This document shows, one piece after another, positions 25,911 through 35,364 of a stretch of DNA of 64,000 bases. This DNA is from an uncultured Bacteroidota bacterium (GTDB lineage Bacteria > Bacteroidota > Bacteroidia > Bacteroidales > UBA12481). A model generated the notes under the pieces. It made no database searches and was not told the DNA's origin. It saw only the letters and a program-made list of their open reading frames with translations. The stretch covers positions 124,001 to 188,000 of the forward strand of contig CAINOB010000103.1 in assembly GCA_903851365.1 (NCBI GenBank), written 5' to 3'. How positions within the stretch are numbered: the stretch's first letter is position 1; each line of letters starts with the position of its first letter. The position numbers and the translations under genes were made by a program.

Positions 25911-26984
25911 TTATTTGTTTTTTAATGGTTTTCCATCTACAATTCTGTTCAGGCCTTTAATGGCCAGCGGAAAATTCGGCTCGAGCTCCATGGCTTTCTG
26001 GTAATCAGTCTTTGCTTTTGATAACTGGCCATCGAGTTCATAGCTGAATCCCCGGTTATACCAGGCATCGGCATATTTGGGATTCCAGTATATAGCCTTG
26101 CTGAACCACTTTTCAGCTTCGGCAAAATTTCTTTTATAAACCATTTCGATATACCCTCTGTTATAATAAGGGTCGGGCAGGGTACTGTCGATCTTCGTAC
26201 TGATGAATTCGTATTCCTGATGCGCATCTTCCAGCATATTATGTTCCTGGTAAAACATTCCGAGGAGATAATGTGCTTCATACATCTTAGGCTGCAGGTC
26301 GATAGCAGATTTCAGATATTGAATAGCCAGTTGATTGCCCTGGTTTGAATATATTTTACCGGACTGTATGTAAGCGGCATAATAATTCGGATCCTTGTCG
26401 ATACTCACCTGAAAATTGCGCACAGCTCCCAAAGTATCACTGTTCTCGAGCGCTATCAAACCCTGAAGAAAGTAAAGCTGGGGCAGGTCGTGATTGATGG
26501 GCATAACGTCCTTGAGGATTAGTTTTGCCTGGCCATATTCTTTCAGGTAAAGGTGGATCTCCGCCAGTTTGAGCATGACATCCGTATTGTTCGGGAATTT
26601 TTTCAGACAGAGGCTCAATCCTTTTTTTGCACTGGTGGTTTCGCCATTAAAGATATAATATTCAGCCTGATCGATATAATACGAAGGTTTCAGGGAATCA
26701 AGCTTGAGAGCGATGGTTACATCGGTGAGGGCCTGTGTATAATTCTTCTTATCGGCATAAAATTTAGCTCGCTTGGCAAAAAGATCAGGGCTTTTAGGGT
26801 TTTCCCTGATCAGTTTATCGAGAACCAGAAGATTTGAAGAATCCGTTTGGGCCGCTACCGCTGCTGCATCTCCTTTATTATTGTCCTTTTTACTGCTGTT
26901 CTTGCAGGAGTTAAAAACCGGTGGCAGGAGAAGTAAAAAGAAAAGAGCCGTCGGGAGGACGGCTCCTTTATTAAATTTTAGCAT
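25911..26984 (-). CDS. TPR-repeat lipoprotein
   Basis: A 357-residue lipoprotein (hydrophobic [11 protein letters not shown], lipobox FNSC) composed of about eight tetratricopeptide repeats, for example [26 protein letters not shown], and two clear repeats near the end ([30 protein letters not shown]). TPR arrays bind partner proteins; no partner is evident. Its first 14 bases overlap the end of recA, and the recA intrinsic terminator lies inside its signal-peptide codons, so expression must either escape that terminator or use an internal promoter. No other in-frame start exists before the lipobox. The S9 peptidase follows. Confidence 0.82.
   Translation of the reverse strand: MLKFNKGAVLPTALFFLLLLPPVFNSCKNSSKKDNNKGDAAAVAAQTDSSNLLVLDKLIRENPKSPDLFAKRAKFYADKKNYTQALTDVTIALKLDSLKPSYYIDQAEYYIFNGETTSAKKGLSLCLKKFPNNTDVMLKLAEIHLYLKEYGQAKLILKDVMPINHDLPQLYFLQGLIALENSDTLGAVRNFQVSIDKDPNYYAAYIQSGKIYSNQGNQLAIQYLKSAIDLQPKMYEAHYLLGMFYQEHNMLEDAHQEYEFISTKIDSTLPDPYYNRGYIEMVYKRNFAEAEKWFSKAIYWNPKYADAWYNRGFSYELDGQLSKAKTDYQKAMELEPNFPLAIKGLNRIVDGKPLKNK
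26944..26965 (-). terminator. recA intrinsic terminator inside the TPR gene
   Basis: Minus-strand hairpin GAGCCGTC-CTCCC-GACGGCTC (8-bp perfect stem at 26958-26965 and 26945-26952, 5-base loop) followed by TTTTCTTTTT. It lies immediately after the recA stop but within codons 7-14 of the TPR gene. Confidence 0.88.
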
Positions 26985-27984
26985 TTTTAAGAGCTTCTTT
27001 GATTTTAACTGTTAATTCCTGAGTGAGTTCCAGATTGTCCTCAAGAAGTGATTTTACTGAATCCCGTCCCTGGCCAAGTTTGGTGTCTCCATAAGAGAAC
27101 CATGATCCTGATTTCTTAATGATATTCAGGTCGACCCCCAGGTCAACGATTTCGCCGATACGTGATATCCCGGCGCCGTAAACCATATCGAACTCGGCCT
27201 TTTTAAATGGCGGAGCGACCTTATTTTTTACGATTTTCACGCGGGTGCGGCTTCCGGTCATTTCTTCACCATCCTTGATCTGGCCGATCTTTCTTACATC
27301 GATCCTCATGGAGGCATAAAATTTCAGGGCATTACCGCCGGTGGTGGTTTCAGGGTTACCAAACATCACGCCGATTTTTTCACGGAGCTGATTGATGAAA
27401 ATGACACAGGTTTTTGTTTTACTGATACTACCCGTCAGTTTTCTCAGAGCCTGCGACATAAGGCGTGCCTGAAGGCCCATTTTTGAGTCACCCATTTCGC
27501 CTTCAATTTCGGATTTGGGAGTTAAGGCTGCCACGGAGTCAATAACGACGATGTCGATAGCTCCGGAGCGGATCAGATGATCAGCAATTTCGAGAGCCTG
27601 CTCACCGTTGTCAGGTTGCGAAACAAGAAGGTTAACCACATCTACCCCCAGCTTTTCGGCATAATAGCGGTCAAAAGCATGCTCAGCATCAATAAAAGCG
27701 GCGATTCCGCCTTCTTTTTGCGATTCTGCGATGGCATGAAGCGCAAGAGTTGTTTTACCCGATGATTCAGGTCCGAAAATCTCGATAACCCGGCCTTTCG
27801 GATAACCTCCAACCCCTGTTGCAACATCTATACCGATGGAGCCTGAGGGGATAGTCGGGATATCCTCGATAGCATCTCCACCCATCCGCATGATCGTGCC
27901 TTTGCCGTAGCTCTTCTCTAATTTCTCGATAGTGAGCTGCAATGCTTTTTGTTTTTCTTTCTGGATTGAATTGTCTTTTTCCAT
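26971..27984 (-). CDS. recA: Recombinase RecA
   Basis: The DNA strand-exchange and SOS co-protease of 337 residues, cytoplasmic. Walker [10 protein letters not shown] is at 71-79, with IDAEHAFD, the Walker B strand [12 protein letters not shown], loop L1 [22 protein letters not shown], and the L2 region [29 protein letters not shown]. The C-terminus is shorter and less acidic than in E. coli. It is probably transcribed alone for the most part because a strong terminator follows its stop. No LexA-type box could be recognised upstream; the spacer to bcp contains TATGTTTTG, a poor -7 box. Confidence 0.97.
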   Translation of the reverse strand: MEKDNSIQKEKQKALQLTIEKLEKSYGKGTIMRMGGDAIEDIPTIPSGSIGIDVATGVGGYPKGRVIEIFGPESSGKTTLALHAIAESQKEGGIAAFIDAEHAFDRYYAEKLGVDVVNLLVSQPDNGEQALEIADHLIRSGAIDIVVIDSVAALTPKSEIEGEMGDSKMGLQARLMSQALRKLTGSISKTKTCVIFINQLREKIGVMFGNPETTTGGNALKFYASMRIDVRKIGQIKDGEEMTGSRTRVKIVKNKVAPPFKKAEFDMVYGAGISRIGEIVDLGVDLNIIKKSGSWFSYGDTKLGQGRDSVKSLLEDNLELTQELTVKIKEALKNAKI

Positions 27985-28043
27985 TTGATTTTAATTAGCT
28001 GGTAGTATAGATGCACAAAACATACAAAAATGGAGAAATGCGA

Positions 28044-28508
28044 TCATTTTTCCATCTCTTCCATCACTTGTTTTGCGTGATCCTTAGTATTTACTTTTTC
28101 GATTATCCGCTGAATCCGGCCCTGCTCATCGATTATAAAGGTGGTACGGATGATTCCCATGAATTGCCGGCCCATGAATTTCTTTTCACCCCAAACTCCA
28201 TAATCCTTTAAAACAGTTTTATCGGTATCGGAAACGAGAGCAAAAGGCAGATTGAACTTTGCCCGAAAACCCTCATGCGATTTTGGCGGGTCGGCGCTCA
28301 CTCCGATGACCTCAAATCCTTTTTCACGAAGTTCATCATACCCGTCGCGGAGGCTGCATGCCTCAAGGGTGCATCCGGGTGTATTATCTTTTGGATAGAA
28401 ATAGAGTATTACCTTTTTGCCAAGATAATCACTCAGGCTGCGGGTAATGCCGGAATGGTCAGTAAATGTAAAACCCGGTGCCGGGTCGCCTGTTTTCAGC
28501 TTGTCCAT
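28044..28508 (-). CDS. bcp: Thioredoxin-dependent thiol peroxidase (Bcp/PrxQ)
   Basis: A 154-residue peroxiredoxin of the BCP/PrxQ class that reduces hydrogen and organic peroxides with thioredoxin. Peroxidatic C46 (DNTPGCTLEAC) and resolving C51 are five residues apart as in E. coli Bcp, and the active-site Thr/Arg environment (YPKDNTPG, TFIIDEQGRI) is intact. It lies upstream of recA in the same direction, 59 bases away, and has its own -7 box at 28534-28541. Confidence 0.93.
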   Translation of the reverse strand: MDKLKTGDPAPGFTFTDHSGITRSLSDYLGKKVILYFYPKDNTPGCTLEACSLRDGYDELREKGFEVIGVSADPPKSHEGFRAKFNLPFALVSDTDKTVLKDYGVWGEKKFMGRQFMGIIRTTFIIDEQGRIQRIIEKVNTKDHAKQVMEEMEK

Positions 28509-28533
28509 GATCTGCGGTATTTGCGTTAAAGTA

Positions 28534-28541
28534 CAAATATA
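28534..28541 (-). promoter_or_regulatory. -7 box for bcp
   Basis: Minus-strand TATATTTG matches TAnnTTTG, 25 bases before the bcp ATG. A clear -33 element is not seen. Confidence 0.5.
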
Positions 28542-28650
28542 TTAACTAATTCGGGTTGGATTTCTCCGTCTTTTGGAAGTTTATTAACAGTTGGTGATTA
28601 CAGTGTGAATAAAATTTTCTAATTTGGCCTTCCCTAAAAAAAAATTGTTG

Positions 28651-28935
28651 ATGAGCCAGGATATTACAAAACACAACCCTGATTCACTGAATCTGACCAA
28701 TCTCAGTTCGGGAGATGAACGTCTTCTTATTCTGCATAATGATGACGTTAATACTTTCGCATTTGTAATTGATTCCCTGATAGAGGTTTGTGGTCATGAT
28801 CCCGTTCAGGCAGAGCAATGCGCCTTTATAACGCATCATCAGGGCGAGTGTGATATCAAGAGAGGGGAAGTGGCCACTATTAAGCCGATGCAACAAGGAC
28901 TGCTAAATCGGGGCCTGCTGGTAACAATTGAATAA
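28651..28935 (+). CDS. clpS: ClpS, adaptor of the ClpAP/ClpCP protease
   Basis: A 94-residue adaptor that delivers N-degron substrates to the Clp ATPase. The core LHNDDVNTF (29-36), the helix FVIDSLIEVCGHDPVQAEQCAFITH and the closing GECDIKRGEV form the N-end-residue pocket, with the Asn-Asp pair typical of functional ClpS. The ATG at 28651 (MSQDITKHN) is chosen over a TTG at 28624, since TAATTTGG at 28619 looks like a -7 box that would leave the TTG outside the transcript. The tRNA-Ser gene follows. Confidence 0.9.
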   Translation: MSQDITKHNPDSLNLTNLSSGDERLLILHNDDVNTFAFVIDSLIEVCGHDPVQAEQCAFITHHQGECDIKRGEVATIKPMQQGLLNRGLLVTIE

Positions 28936-28952
28936 TCGAATTCCGTTAATAT

Positions 28953-28984
28953 TTTTGGATAATGCGGTAAAATATTTACTTTTG
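28953..28984 (+). promoter_or_regulatory. Promoter of tRNA-Ser
   Basis: TTTTG at 28953-28957, exactly 19 bases, then TACTTTTG at 28977-28984: a textbook Bacteroidota -33/-7 pair, 12 bases before the mature tRNA 5' end. Confidence 0.75.
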
Positions 28985-28996
28985 CCGCGCTTCTTT

Positions 28997-29084
28997 GGAG
29001 AGATGGGTGAGTGGCTGAAACCAGCAGTTTGCTAAACTGCCGTATGCCTAAAGTATACCGGGGGTTCGAATCCCCCTCTCTCCG
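28997..29084 (+). tRNA. tRNA-Ser (anticodon GCT)
   Basis: Class II tRNA of 88 nt. The acceptor arms ggagaga (28997-29003) and tctctcc (29077-29083) pair perfectly; the anticodon stem gcagt/actgc encloses loop TTGCTAA with anticodon GCT, decoding AGC/AGU. A long variable arm (atgcctaaagtat) and the T arm gggggttcgaatccccc confirm serine. The 3' CCA is not encoded. A weak 7-bp hairpin (29095-29101 with 29112-29118) lies just downstream. Confidence 0.96.
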
Positions 29085-29119
29085 CACCCTCTGAGCATGG
29101 AAAATAACTTATCCATGCA

Positions 29120-29203
29120 GGTTAAGGATCGTTAACCTTAACTTATCATTTCCTTAACTTCAAAGAAAAATCCCCCCGATACATTTGAGGATATTTTTAT
29201 CCT
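29120..29203 (+). promoter_or_regulatory. Repeated TTAAC boxes and start-site hairpin before the TonB receptor
   Basis: CCTTAACTT occurs at 29136-29144 and again at 29152-29160, TTAAC also at 29132-29136, and the reverse form GGTTAAGG at 29120-29127. A 6-bp inverted repeat, aggata-tttt-tatcct (29188-29203), directly abuts the ATG and could mask the start. The TTAAC repeats resemble Pho-box cores known from cyanobacteria; with phosphatase genes downstream a phosphate-responsive operator is possible, but this is inference. Confidence 0.35.
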
Positions 29204-31900
29204 ATGTACCGTTTTATCTCAATCATTCTTCTATTCTCGATTTTTCCCCCGGCATTTTCCTCCGTAATCCATGGCAAGGTAAAGGATTCAAAAACGGGTG
29301 AGGCTATGGTGGGTGCAACACTCATTTTGAAAGAAATTGAGAAAAGTGCAGAAACGCAACAGGATGGATCTTTTTTATTCAATAATATACCTCAGGGCAG
29401 TTATATCCTTACATGCAGCTTTGTAGGTTATCAGACCCTGACTAAAAAAGTTTCAGTTGGCGAAAAGGAAAACCTCCTTGTGGATTTGAAATTGACTGCT
29501 CAGGTTACTCAAATTGAACAGGTTACCATAACCTCGGAATTCGATAGAAGCACAGATATAAGTGCCAGAAGTTCGGAGAGGACGGCCAATCAGGTTATGA
29601 ATGTGATCAGCGCTAAAACCATCGAATCACTGCCTGATTTAAACGTTGCTGACGTAATGCAGCGTGTATCAGGAGTTTCCATGTTGAAGAACAGCGCCGG
29701 AAGTAATACTCACGTTGTAATCCGGGGTATGCCTCCAAGATATAATAGTACTCTGATGAACGGTGTGGCGATGCCTAACCCGGGTTCCGGTAAATCGGTA
29801 TCGCTGGATATGTTTGGTTCAGAGCTGATCGGACGCATCGAAGTGATCAAGGCTTTGACACCGGACCTGGAAGGTGACGGTATAGGTGGCGCTGTTAATA
29901 TGGTAATGAAACAAGCTCCTGAAGCCGCATTTCTTAAAGTACAGGCTTCGACCGGTTACAACCAGTACTTCTTCAACCACGATTTTCTGACCTTCGATTC
30001 AAAGGCTGTTTCTGTAAAAGATTTCAATGAACTCAAGGGCACTTCCTATGTACCCTCCTTATCGGATTTTTCAAGAAAGAATCTGATTGTCAGCTCAGAA
30101 CCAGCCTTGCCTGATATGGATGTCAGCGTATCGTTTGGACGCAGGTTCTTTAAAGACAAGCTTGGCGTGATGGTGGCAGGTAACCTTCAGAATAAGCTGG
30201 TGGCCAGCACGTATAATTCAATCAGCTACAATAATGATATCTACAATAATCTGTCTGTCAGTCAGTGGGAAAATCAAACCTATTGCAAGGAGCAGAAAAG
30301 GGCTGGGGGATATGCAAAGCTAGATTACCGGATAAATAAAAACAATGAAATCAGCCTGTACACTTCGTTTTTTCAAATGAACGAGCAAAGGGCAAGGGAT
30401 GTGGTTGACACTCTGAATGAGGATAACCGGACTGGCCCCGGAACCGGCACGGTTCATTCCTATAAGCAAACCATGACTGATAACTCGGGAATCATGAGTT
30501 CCATTCTGAGAGGGAACCATAAGATCACTGATAACCTCGATCTCGATTGGTCGATGGTGTATTCGGTGGCCAATGCAACATCACCTGATTTTGCTTCCGT
30601 TTATCTGGTACAGACCATATCCAGTCCATTGGCCAACTCCCCGACCTATCTGAATTATTCCAGCTGTATCACGAGAGCATGGCAATGGAGCAGAGATGAG
30701 GATAAATCGGCATATCTCAACATCAATTACAAACCTCAGATATTCAATCATTTATTTGAATTTAAGGCCGGAGGACTGGCTCGCATGAAATTCAGGAAGA
30801 ATTATGCAAACGAGTATGTTTTCAATGCATCTCCTGACAATTACAAATATCCAAACCCCGACATTCTAACGGTCCCCATTTCAACAAAAAATGATCAGCA
30901 GCTTCAGGGGAATGCTATATATAATCCTGGCAATTACCGTGCCTGGGAAGATGTAGACGCTGTTTATGCGATGGTTAAAACCAGCTTTGGAAAATTGCAG
31001 ATCGTTACCGGTGCGAGGTTTGAAGTTACCAATATGCGGAATGAGCACAACCAGCTGGACCTTCAGGTACCGCTCGCTCATGCAAAGTTTTATTATTGGG
31101 ATTTGCTTCCCAGTCTGCACCTGATCTACAAACTTACCCCAACCCAGAATCTGAGGTTCTCTTATTATCAGGCTATTAACAGGCCCAATTACACTGAAGT
31201 GATTCCCTATTCTGATATCCGGCCTGGGGGTAATACCGGCAATCCAAAATTGAAACATACACTTGGCAATTGCCTTGATCTTCGTTATGAACTTTATCCT
31301 GATGCCGAAGGAGTGGTTACCGCGGGCATTTTTTATAAACAATTGCATAATGCCATTGAAGAACTGGTTAATCCCGGCAACGATAGCAGAAGTTTCAGGA
31401 ATGTGGCCCTTTGCACCAATTATGGATTTGAATTAGTGGGCATTAAGTACTTTGGAAATTTTGGAATCAATGCCAATTATACCTATACACATTCAGCAAT
31501 CGTCAACCCAAAGTTCTTTAACGTTATTGATTCCTTAAACAATGTGACCACCATTACAAAAATGGAAACCCGTCCATTGGTTGGGCAATCACCTCATCTG
31601 ATTAACGTCGGACTTACCTACCGGAACAGCCAGAAGGGGTTTAAATGTAGTGTTGCATACACCATGCAGGGTTCGCATGTGATCAATGTCAGCGACTTGT
31701 ATGGTAAAGATGTGTACGAGGAAAACTACCATAACCTTGGTTTTACCGTTGAACAAACGCTGTATAAAAGGTTGACAATCCAGCTTAAAGTTTCCAATCT
31801 GTTGAATTATCCAATCCAGAGATATGCCAGCGATGGATACTTCATTGAGAAACTGAATAATTACCAAAGCTATTTCATCGGAATAAAATATTCATTATAA
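29204..31900 (+). CDS. TonB-dependent receptor with CarboxypepD-reg-like domain
   Basis: An outer-membrane active-transport receptor of 898 residues. Signal peptide to about residue 19; a CarboxypepD-regulatory-like Ig domain at about 21-100 (VIHGKVKDSKTGEAMVGATLILKE); a plug at about 125-245 (SLPDLNVADVMQRVSGVSM, VVIRGMPPRYNSTLMNG, GDGIGGAVNMVMK); then a 22-strand barrel to the C-terminus IGIKYSL. It is of the single-protein type with no SusD partner. The next genes encode a beta-helix lipoprotein, a YVTN propeller and metallophosphatases, suggesting uptake of a phosphorylated organic compound; the substrate is inferred only from context. Confidence 0.9.
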   Translation: MYRFISIILLFSIFPPAFSSVIHGKVKDSKTGEAMVGATLILKEIEKSAETQQDGSFLFNNIPQGSYILTCSFVGYQTLTKKVSVGEKENLLVDLKLTAQVTQIEQVTITSEFDRSTDISARSSERTANQVMNVISAKTIESLPDLNVADVMQRVSGVSMLKNSAGSNTHVVIRGMPPRYNSTLMNGVAMPNPGSGKSVSLDMFGSELIGRIEVIKALTPDLEGDGIGGAVNMVMKQAPEAAFLKVQASTGYNQYFFNHDFLTFDSKAVSVKDFNELKGTSYVPSLSDFSRKNLIVSSEPALPDMDVSVSFGRRFFKDKLGVMVAGNLQNKLVASTYNSISYNNDIYNNLSVSQWENQTYCKEQKRAGGYAKLDYRINKNNEISLYTSFFQMNEQRARDVVDTLNEDNRTGPGTGTVHSYKQTMTDNSGIMSSILRGNHKITDNLDLDWSMVYSVANATSPDFASVYLVQTISSPLANSPTYLNYSSCITRAWQWSRDEDKSAYLNINYKPQIFNHLFEFKAGGLARMKFRKNYANEYVFNASPDNYKYPNPDILTVPISTKNDQQLQGNAIYNPGNYRAWEDVDAVYAMVKTSFGKLQIVTGARFEVTNMRNEHNQLDLQVPLAHAKFYYWDLLPSLHLIYKLTPTQNLRFSYYQAINRPNYTEVIPYSDIRPGGNTGNPKLKHTLGNCLDLRYELYPDAEGVVTAGIFYKQLHNAIEELVNPGNDSRSFRNVALCTNYGFELVGIKYFGNFGINANYTYTHSAIVNPKFFNVIDSLNNVTTITKMETRPLVGQSPHLINVGLTYRNSQKGFKCSVAYTMQGSHVINVSDLYGKDVYEENYHNLGFTVEQTLYKRLTIQLKVSNLLNYPIQRYASDGYFIEKLNNYQSYFIGIKYSL

Positions 31901-31918
31901 GTTTTTAAAACATTAATT

Positions 31919-33211
31919 ATGAAAAAACACGGTTTGTACTTATTTACAGCGGCATTGGCATTATCCCTATTTGCCTGTACAAAAAAGGGTGACGATTTGG
32001 TTGATTCAACCTCCGACTACCCGAAACCTCCGGGTAGCTTTGTTACAAGCAGCCTTCTTACCGGTACTATTAAGGGAACATTAAAACAGGATTCAACCTA
32101 CTATCTTGTTGGTAATGTGGTGGTTAATAAAAGCGATACACTTGCTGTTCAGCAAGGGGTAACAGTCATTGCCAAAGGCAATTTCAATATTTCCGTACGC
32201 GGAGCGCTGCTTTGCCTTGGAACTGATGCAAAACAAATAACTTTCACTACCGACGACCCAAATAAATTGTCTGATCTAGGAGTAAAGGGCCATTGGGGAG
32301 GTTTTCTCATCGATTCCCTTTCGAAATATGTTTATATAAGATTTACACATATCAATTACACTGGCGGACCTGATGCTGAAGGAAGTTCCCAGGCAAGTTT
32401 TGATGTGGAAGGCTCACAGAGTTTTAATAACGGAACCCACATAATTTTTGAAGACAACTGGATGTTTGGTGGCATTGATGATGGGATCCATCTGGCCGGT
32501 AACATCACGGTAAGTATAAAAAGGAATGTTCTTCAGCGTTTGGGCGGACCCGATGGGGAAACCATGAACATCAAAGCAGGTGTCACCGGTGACATTGCTT
32601 ATAACTATATCTGGAGTGCTGCCAACAATAGCATCAAACTGGAAACTGGCAAAACGGTACTTTCCCCGCAAACGAACATGAATATTTTTAATAACACCAT
32701 AGTCAACGGTGGCTGGCGCAAAGTTGGTGAGGCAACACAGGGAATCCTGATCGACAAGTATGCTGCGGCCAACATTTTTAACAATGTTTTGGTTGGCTGC
32801 CACACTGGTATTAATATAGCATCCAAGGCTGACACCCTCCATAGCACGTACGGTAATAACCTGATATATGCAATTGATGATTCTTTAAAGAACTGGGTAT
32901 ATTCGGTAGGTTCCTTTGGGAAAGTTAAATCGAGTGATATAATTGGTTCCGGACATACAGCATGTGCTTCGGTACTTACCAACTGGGATCCGGGAGTGAC
33001 ACCTGAACTAACCCTTCAGGATAATGACGTACCTTCATTGAAATCCGGTTCCCCAGCTATCGGCAAAGGGCTTGCAACCGCATCCTTCACTTATTGGGTT
33101 AACATATCGGGCACTAACGGCACAGCTGATGTGCTGAACAAAGATATGGGAGCATATCCAACAGATAGCAAGGGCAACAAGCATTTACCATCAACCAGAC
33201 CTTCGATTTGA
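31919..33211 (+). CDS. Right-handed beta-helix lipoprotein
   Basis: A 430-residue lipoprotein (lipobox FAC at about residue 20, CTKKGDD follows). The body shows parallel beta-helix repeats rich in Asn and Gly: VVNKSDTLAVQQGVTVIAKG, FEDNWMFGGIDDGIHLAG, NITVSIKRNVLQRLGG, MNIFNNTIVNGG, NIFNNVLVGCHTGINIAS. This fold serves pectate lyases and other polysaccharide-active or surface proteins; catalytic residues cannot be assigned. It lies 18 bases after the TonB receptor, so it is probably a surface-exposed accessory in the same operon. Confidence 0.78.
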   Translation: MKKHGLYLFTAALALSLFACTKKGDDLVDSTSDYPKPPGSFVTSSLLTGTIKGTLKQDSTYYLVGNVVVNKSDTLAVQQGVTVIAKGNFNISVRGALLCLGTDAKQITFTTDDPNKLSDLGVKGHWGGFLIDSLSKYVYIRFTHINYTGGPDAEGSSQASFDVEGSQSFNNGTHIIFEDNWMFGGIDDGIHLAGNITVSIKRNVLQRLGGPDGETMNIKAGVTGDIAYNYIWSAANNSIKLETGKTVLSPQTNMNIFNNTIVNGGWRKVGEATQGILIDKYAAANIFNNVLVGCHTGINIASKADTLHSTYGNNLIYAIDDSLKNWVYSVGSFGKVKSSDIIGSGHTACASVLTNWDPGVTPELTLQDNDVPSLKSGSPAIGKGLATASFTYWVNISGTNGTADVLNKDMGAYPTDSKGNKHLPSTRPSI

Positions 33212-33232
33212 TTCCTTAATAAATAATAGAAA

Positions 33233-34246
33233 ATGAAAATTATAACTACGCTTTTGTTCACTTTATCGGTTTTTGCCTGCGGATATGCTCAGCAGACAGC
33301 AAAAACAGGAAAGTGGACTGTCAACAAGATCCATCTCCAAGGTGATGAAAAATTTGATTACCTGTTTTCTGACGACGTTTCAAACCGTCTCTATGTATCG
33401 CATGGTAGTATAGTTCAGGTAGTTGATGAGGTTAAAGGAGTATTGGCCGGAACCATTACGGGTATGAATGGTGTGCATGGGATAGCCATTGCTCAGGGTC
33501 TGGGTAAAGGATTCATTACCAGTGGCAAGGATTCTTCGGTTACTGTTTTTGATACCAAAACCCTTGGAGTAATAACGAGGATGAAGATCACGGGTGTCGG
33601 GCCGGATGCAATTCTGTTTGACCCCTTTTCGCAAAAGGTATTTGTGTACAACGGTAAATCCAATAATGCAACGGTTATCGATGCAAAAACAAATAAAATC
33701 GTTGCGACCATAACTCTACCTGGAAAACCAGAATTCTCGGTGACGGATGGTAAAGGAAAGGTTTACGTTAATATGGAAGACAAGAGCGAGATTGTTTTGA
33801 TTAACGCGACCACCAATGCTGTTGAACAGGTTTGGCCCTTGGCACCTGGCGAAGAACCCTCCGGACTGGCCCTTGATAATGAATCGCATCGACTTTTCAG
33901 TGCATGCGGCAATAAACTGATGGTTGTTGTTAATGCACTGACTGGTAAGGTAATTACCACCCTTCCCATTGGCGAAAATACGGATGGTGCCGCCTTTGAT
34001 CCGGCATTGAAGCTTGCTTACAGCTCGAATGGTGATTCCACCATGACAATAATTAAATCGGACGAGAGCGGGAAATTCACCATTGTTGATAATCTGAAGA
34101 CTCAATCAGGAGCCAAAACCATTGCGGTTAACAAGCTGACTCATCATGTATACTTGTCGGCAGCCAGTTATGAGGCTCCAAAAGATGGACAGAAGCCTAA
34201 AATTATCCCTGGTTCATTTGTTGTTCTTGAAATTATTCCTGATTGA
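33233..34246 (+). CDS. YVTN/YncE-type beta-propeller, exported
   Basis: A 337-residue protein with a signal peptide ending GYAQQ and seven repeats of about 40 residues of the YVTN type, for example FVYNGKSNNATVIDAKTNKIVATITLPG and RLFSACGNKLMVVVNALTGKVITTLPIG. Such periplasmic propellers (YncE family) act as binding or assembly scaffolds; they are common beside phytase-like and TonB genes in Bacteroidota. No catalytic signature is evident. It is the third gene of the receptor operon; a terminator follows 41 bases after its stop. Confidence 0.83.
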   Translation: MKIITTLLFTLSVFACGYAQQTAKTGKWTVNKIHLQGDEKFDYLFSDDVSNRLYVSHGSIVQVVDEVKGVLAGTITGMNGVHGIAIAQGLGKGFITSGKDSSVTVFDTKTLGVITRMKITGVGPDAILFDPFSQKVFVYNGKSNNATVIDAKTNKIVATITLPGKPEFSVTDGKGKVYVNMEDKSEIVLINATTNAVEQVWPLAPGEEPSGLALDNESHRLFSACGNKLMVVVNALTGKVITTLPIGENTDGAAFDPALKLAYSSNGDSTMTIIKSDESGKFTIVDNLKTQSGAKTIAVNKLTHHVYLSAASYEAPKDGQKPKIIPGSFVVLEIIPD

Positions 34247-34287
34247 TCCATACTGCATATCATCCCACGATAACCTTGGATTAGATT

Positions 34288-34331
34288 GCCCATGGTTTTG
34301 ACCCCCAATCAAATGCCATGGGCTTTTTTTT
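34288..34331 (+). terminator. Intrinsic terminator after the propeller gene
   Basis: Perfect 8-bp stem gcccatgg (34288-34295) and ccatgggc (34316-34323) followed by eight T. The ATG inside its right arm is in frame with the phosphatase gene but is not a credible start. Confidence 0.85.
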
Positions 34332-34353
34332 AATTTTCGTAAAAAAAATACAC

Positions 34354-35328
34354 ATGAGAAGGAAAAGTAAAATTTTTTTGCTGCTGTGTCTGATTTCAGC
34401 AACAATTACTATGCCTGGCTTTGCTCAAACAAAGTCAAAATCCATCCAGAAAACAGAGACCGTCAACTCTAAAACTTTTAACAAAGGCTTTAATTTCATC
34501 ATTCTGAGCGACTGGGGTTGGAGCGGAAATAACTACCAGCAGCAGGTAGCTGATCAGATGGCAAAAACAGCAGACAGCGTAGGGGCCAAATTCATAGCAA
34601 CATGCGGCGACAACTTTCAGGTAAGCGGTGTCGCATCAACCCAGGATCCCCTTTGGATGACAAATTTTGAAAATATTTACAAAGGTCTGCCTCTTATGGT
34701 GGAATGGTATCCGGTATTGGGTAATCATGATTACAAAGGAAACACGCAAGCTGAAATTGATTATTCAAAGATCAGCCGTCGGTGGAAATTCCCCGATCAT
34801 TATTACACATTTGCCAAGAAGGTAAACGACTCCGTTGCGGTACGTCTGATTTTTCTGGATACGCCGCCTCTGGTTAATGAATATCAGAAAAGGCGGGACG
34901 AATATCCTGACGTTGCAAAACAGGATACCGCTTTAGAAATTAAATGGTTAAAAGAAGTTCTTGCAAATTCAAAAGAACAGTGGATCATGGTTTTCGGCCA
35001 TCATCCGGTATATTCAGCAAGCAAGAAACATGGGAACACCGAAGAAATGATTGAGCGGGTAAAACCGTTGCTGGAACAATATCATGCTCAATTTTACTTT
35101 TGCGGTCATGATCATGACTTCCAGCATTTGCATGAAAAAGGTGGAAATGTCGATTATATCGTTACTGGTACCGGTGGTGAAATCCGTCCATACAGCACTA
35201 ATGATATGTCAGTATTCAGCGGTTCTGAACCCGGCTTCACCGTTGTTTCGCTGAAAGCTAACCAAGCAAATATCTGTTTTGTTGGCTTAAATGGAAATAT
35301 GATTTATAACTTTCACAGGAATAACTGA
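34354..35328 (+). CDS. Exported metallophosphatase (TRAP/ACP5-like)
   Basis: About 324 residues with a signal peptide (RRKSKIFLLLCLISATI to GFAQ). The dinuclear-metal motifs are complete: ILSDWGW, ATCGDNF, PVLGNHDYKGN, FGHHPVYS and YFCGHDHDFQHL, in the order of tartrate-resistant acid phosphatases. It should release phosphate from monoesters or nucleotides in the periplasm. The ATG at 34354 is chosen because an earlier in-frame ATG lies within a terminator; TAATTTTC at 34331 may be its -7 box. A second metallophosphatase lies 3.3 kb on, after a decayed region. Confidence 0.88.
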   Translation: MRRKSKIFLLLCLISATITMPGFAQTKSKSIQKTETVNSKTFNKGFNFIILSDWGWSGNNYQQQVADQMAKTADSVGAKFIATCGDNFQVSGVASTQDPLWMTNFENIYKGLPLMVEWYPVLGNHDYKGNTQAEIDYSKISRRWKFPDHYYTFAKKVNDSVAVRLIFLDTPPLVNEYQKRRDEYPDVAKQDTALEIKWLKEVLANSKEQWIMVFGHHPVYSASKKHGNTEEMIERVKPLLEQYHAQFYFCGHDHDFQHLHEKGGNVDYIVTGTGGEIRPYSTNDMSVFSGSEPGFTVVSLKANQANICFVGLNGNMIYNFHRNN

Positions 35329-35364
35329 TCTCTCCCGGTAAAACACCAGTTATTAGAATTATTT

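Noticed and set aside
34318-34353. An earlier in-frame ATG that would extend the metallophosphatase by 12 residues
   Set aside because: It lies within the right arm of a perfect intrinsic terminator and gives an atypical signal sequence; the ATG at 34354 follows a -7-like box.
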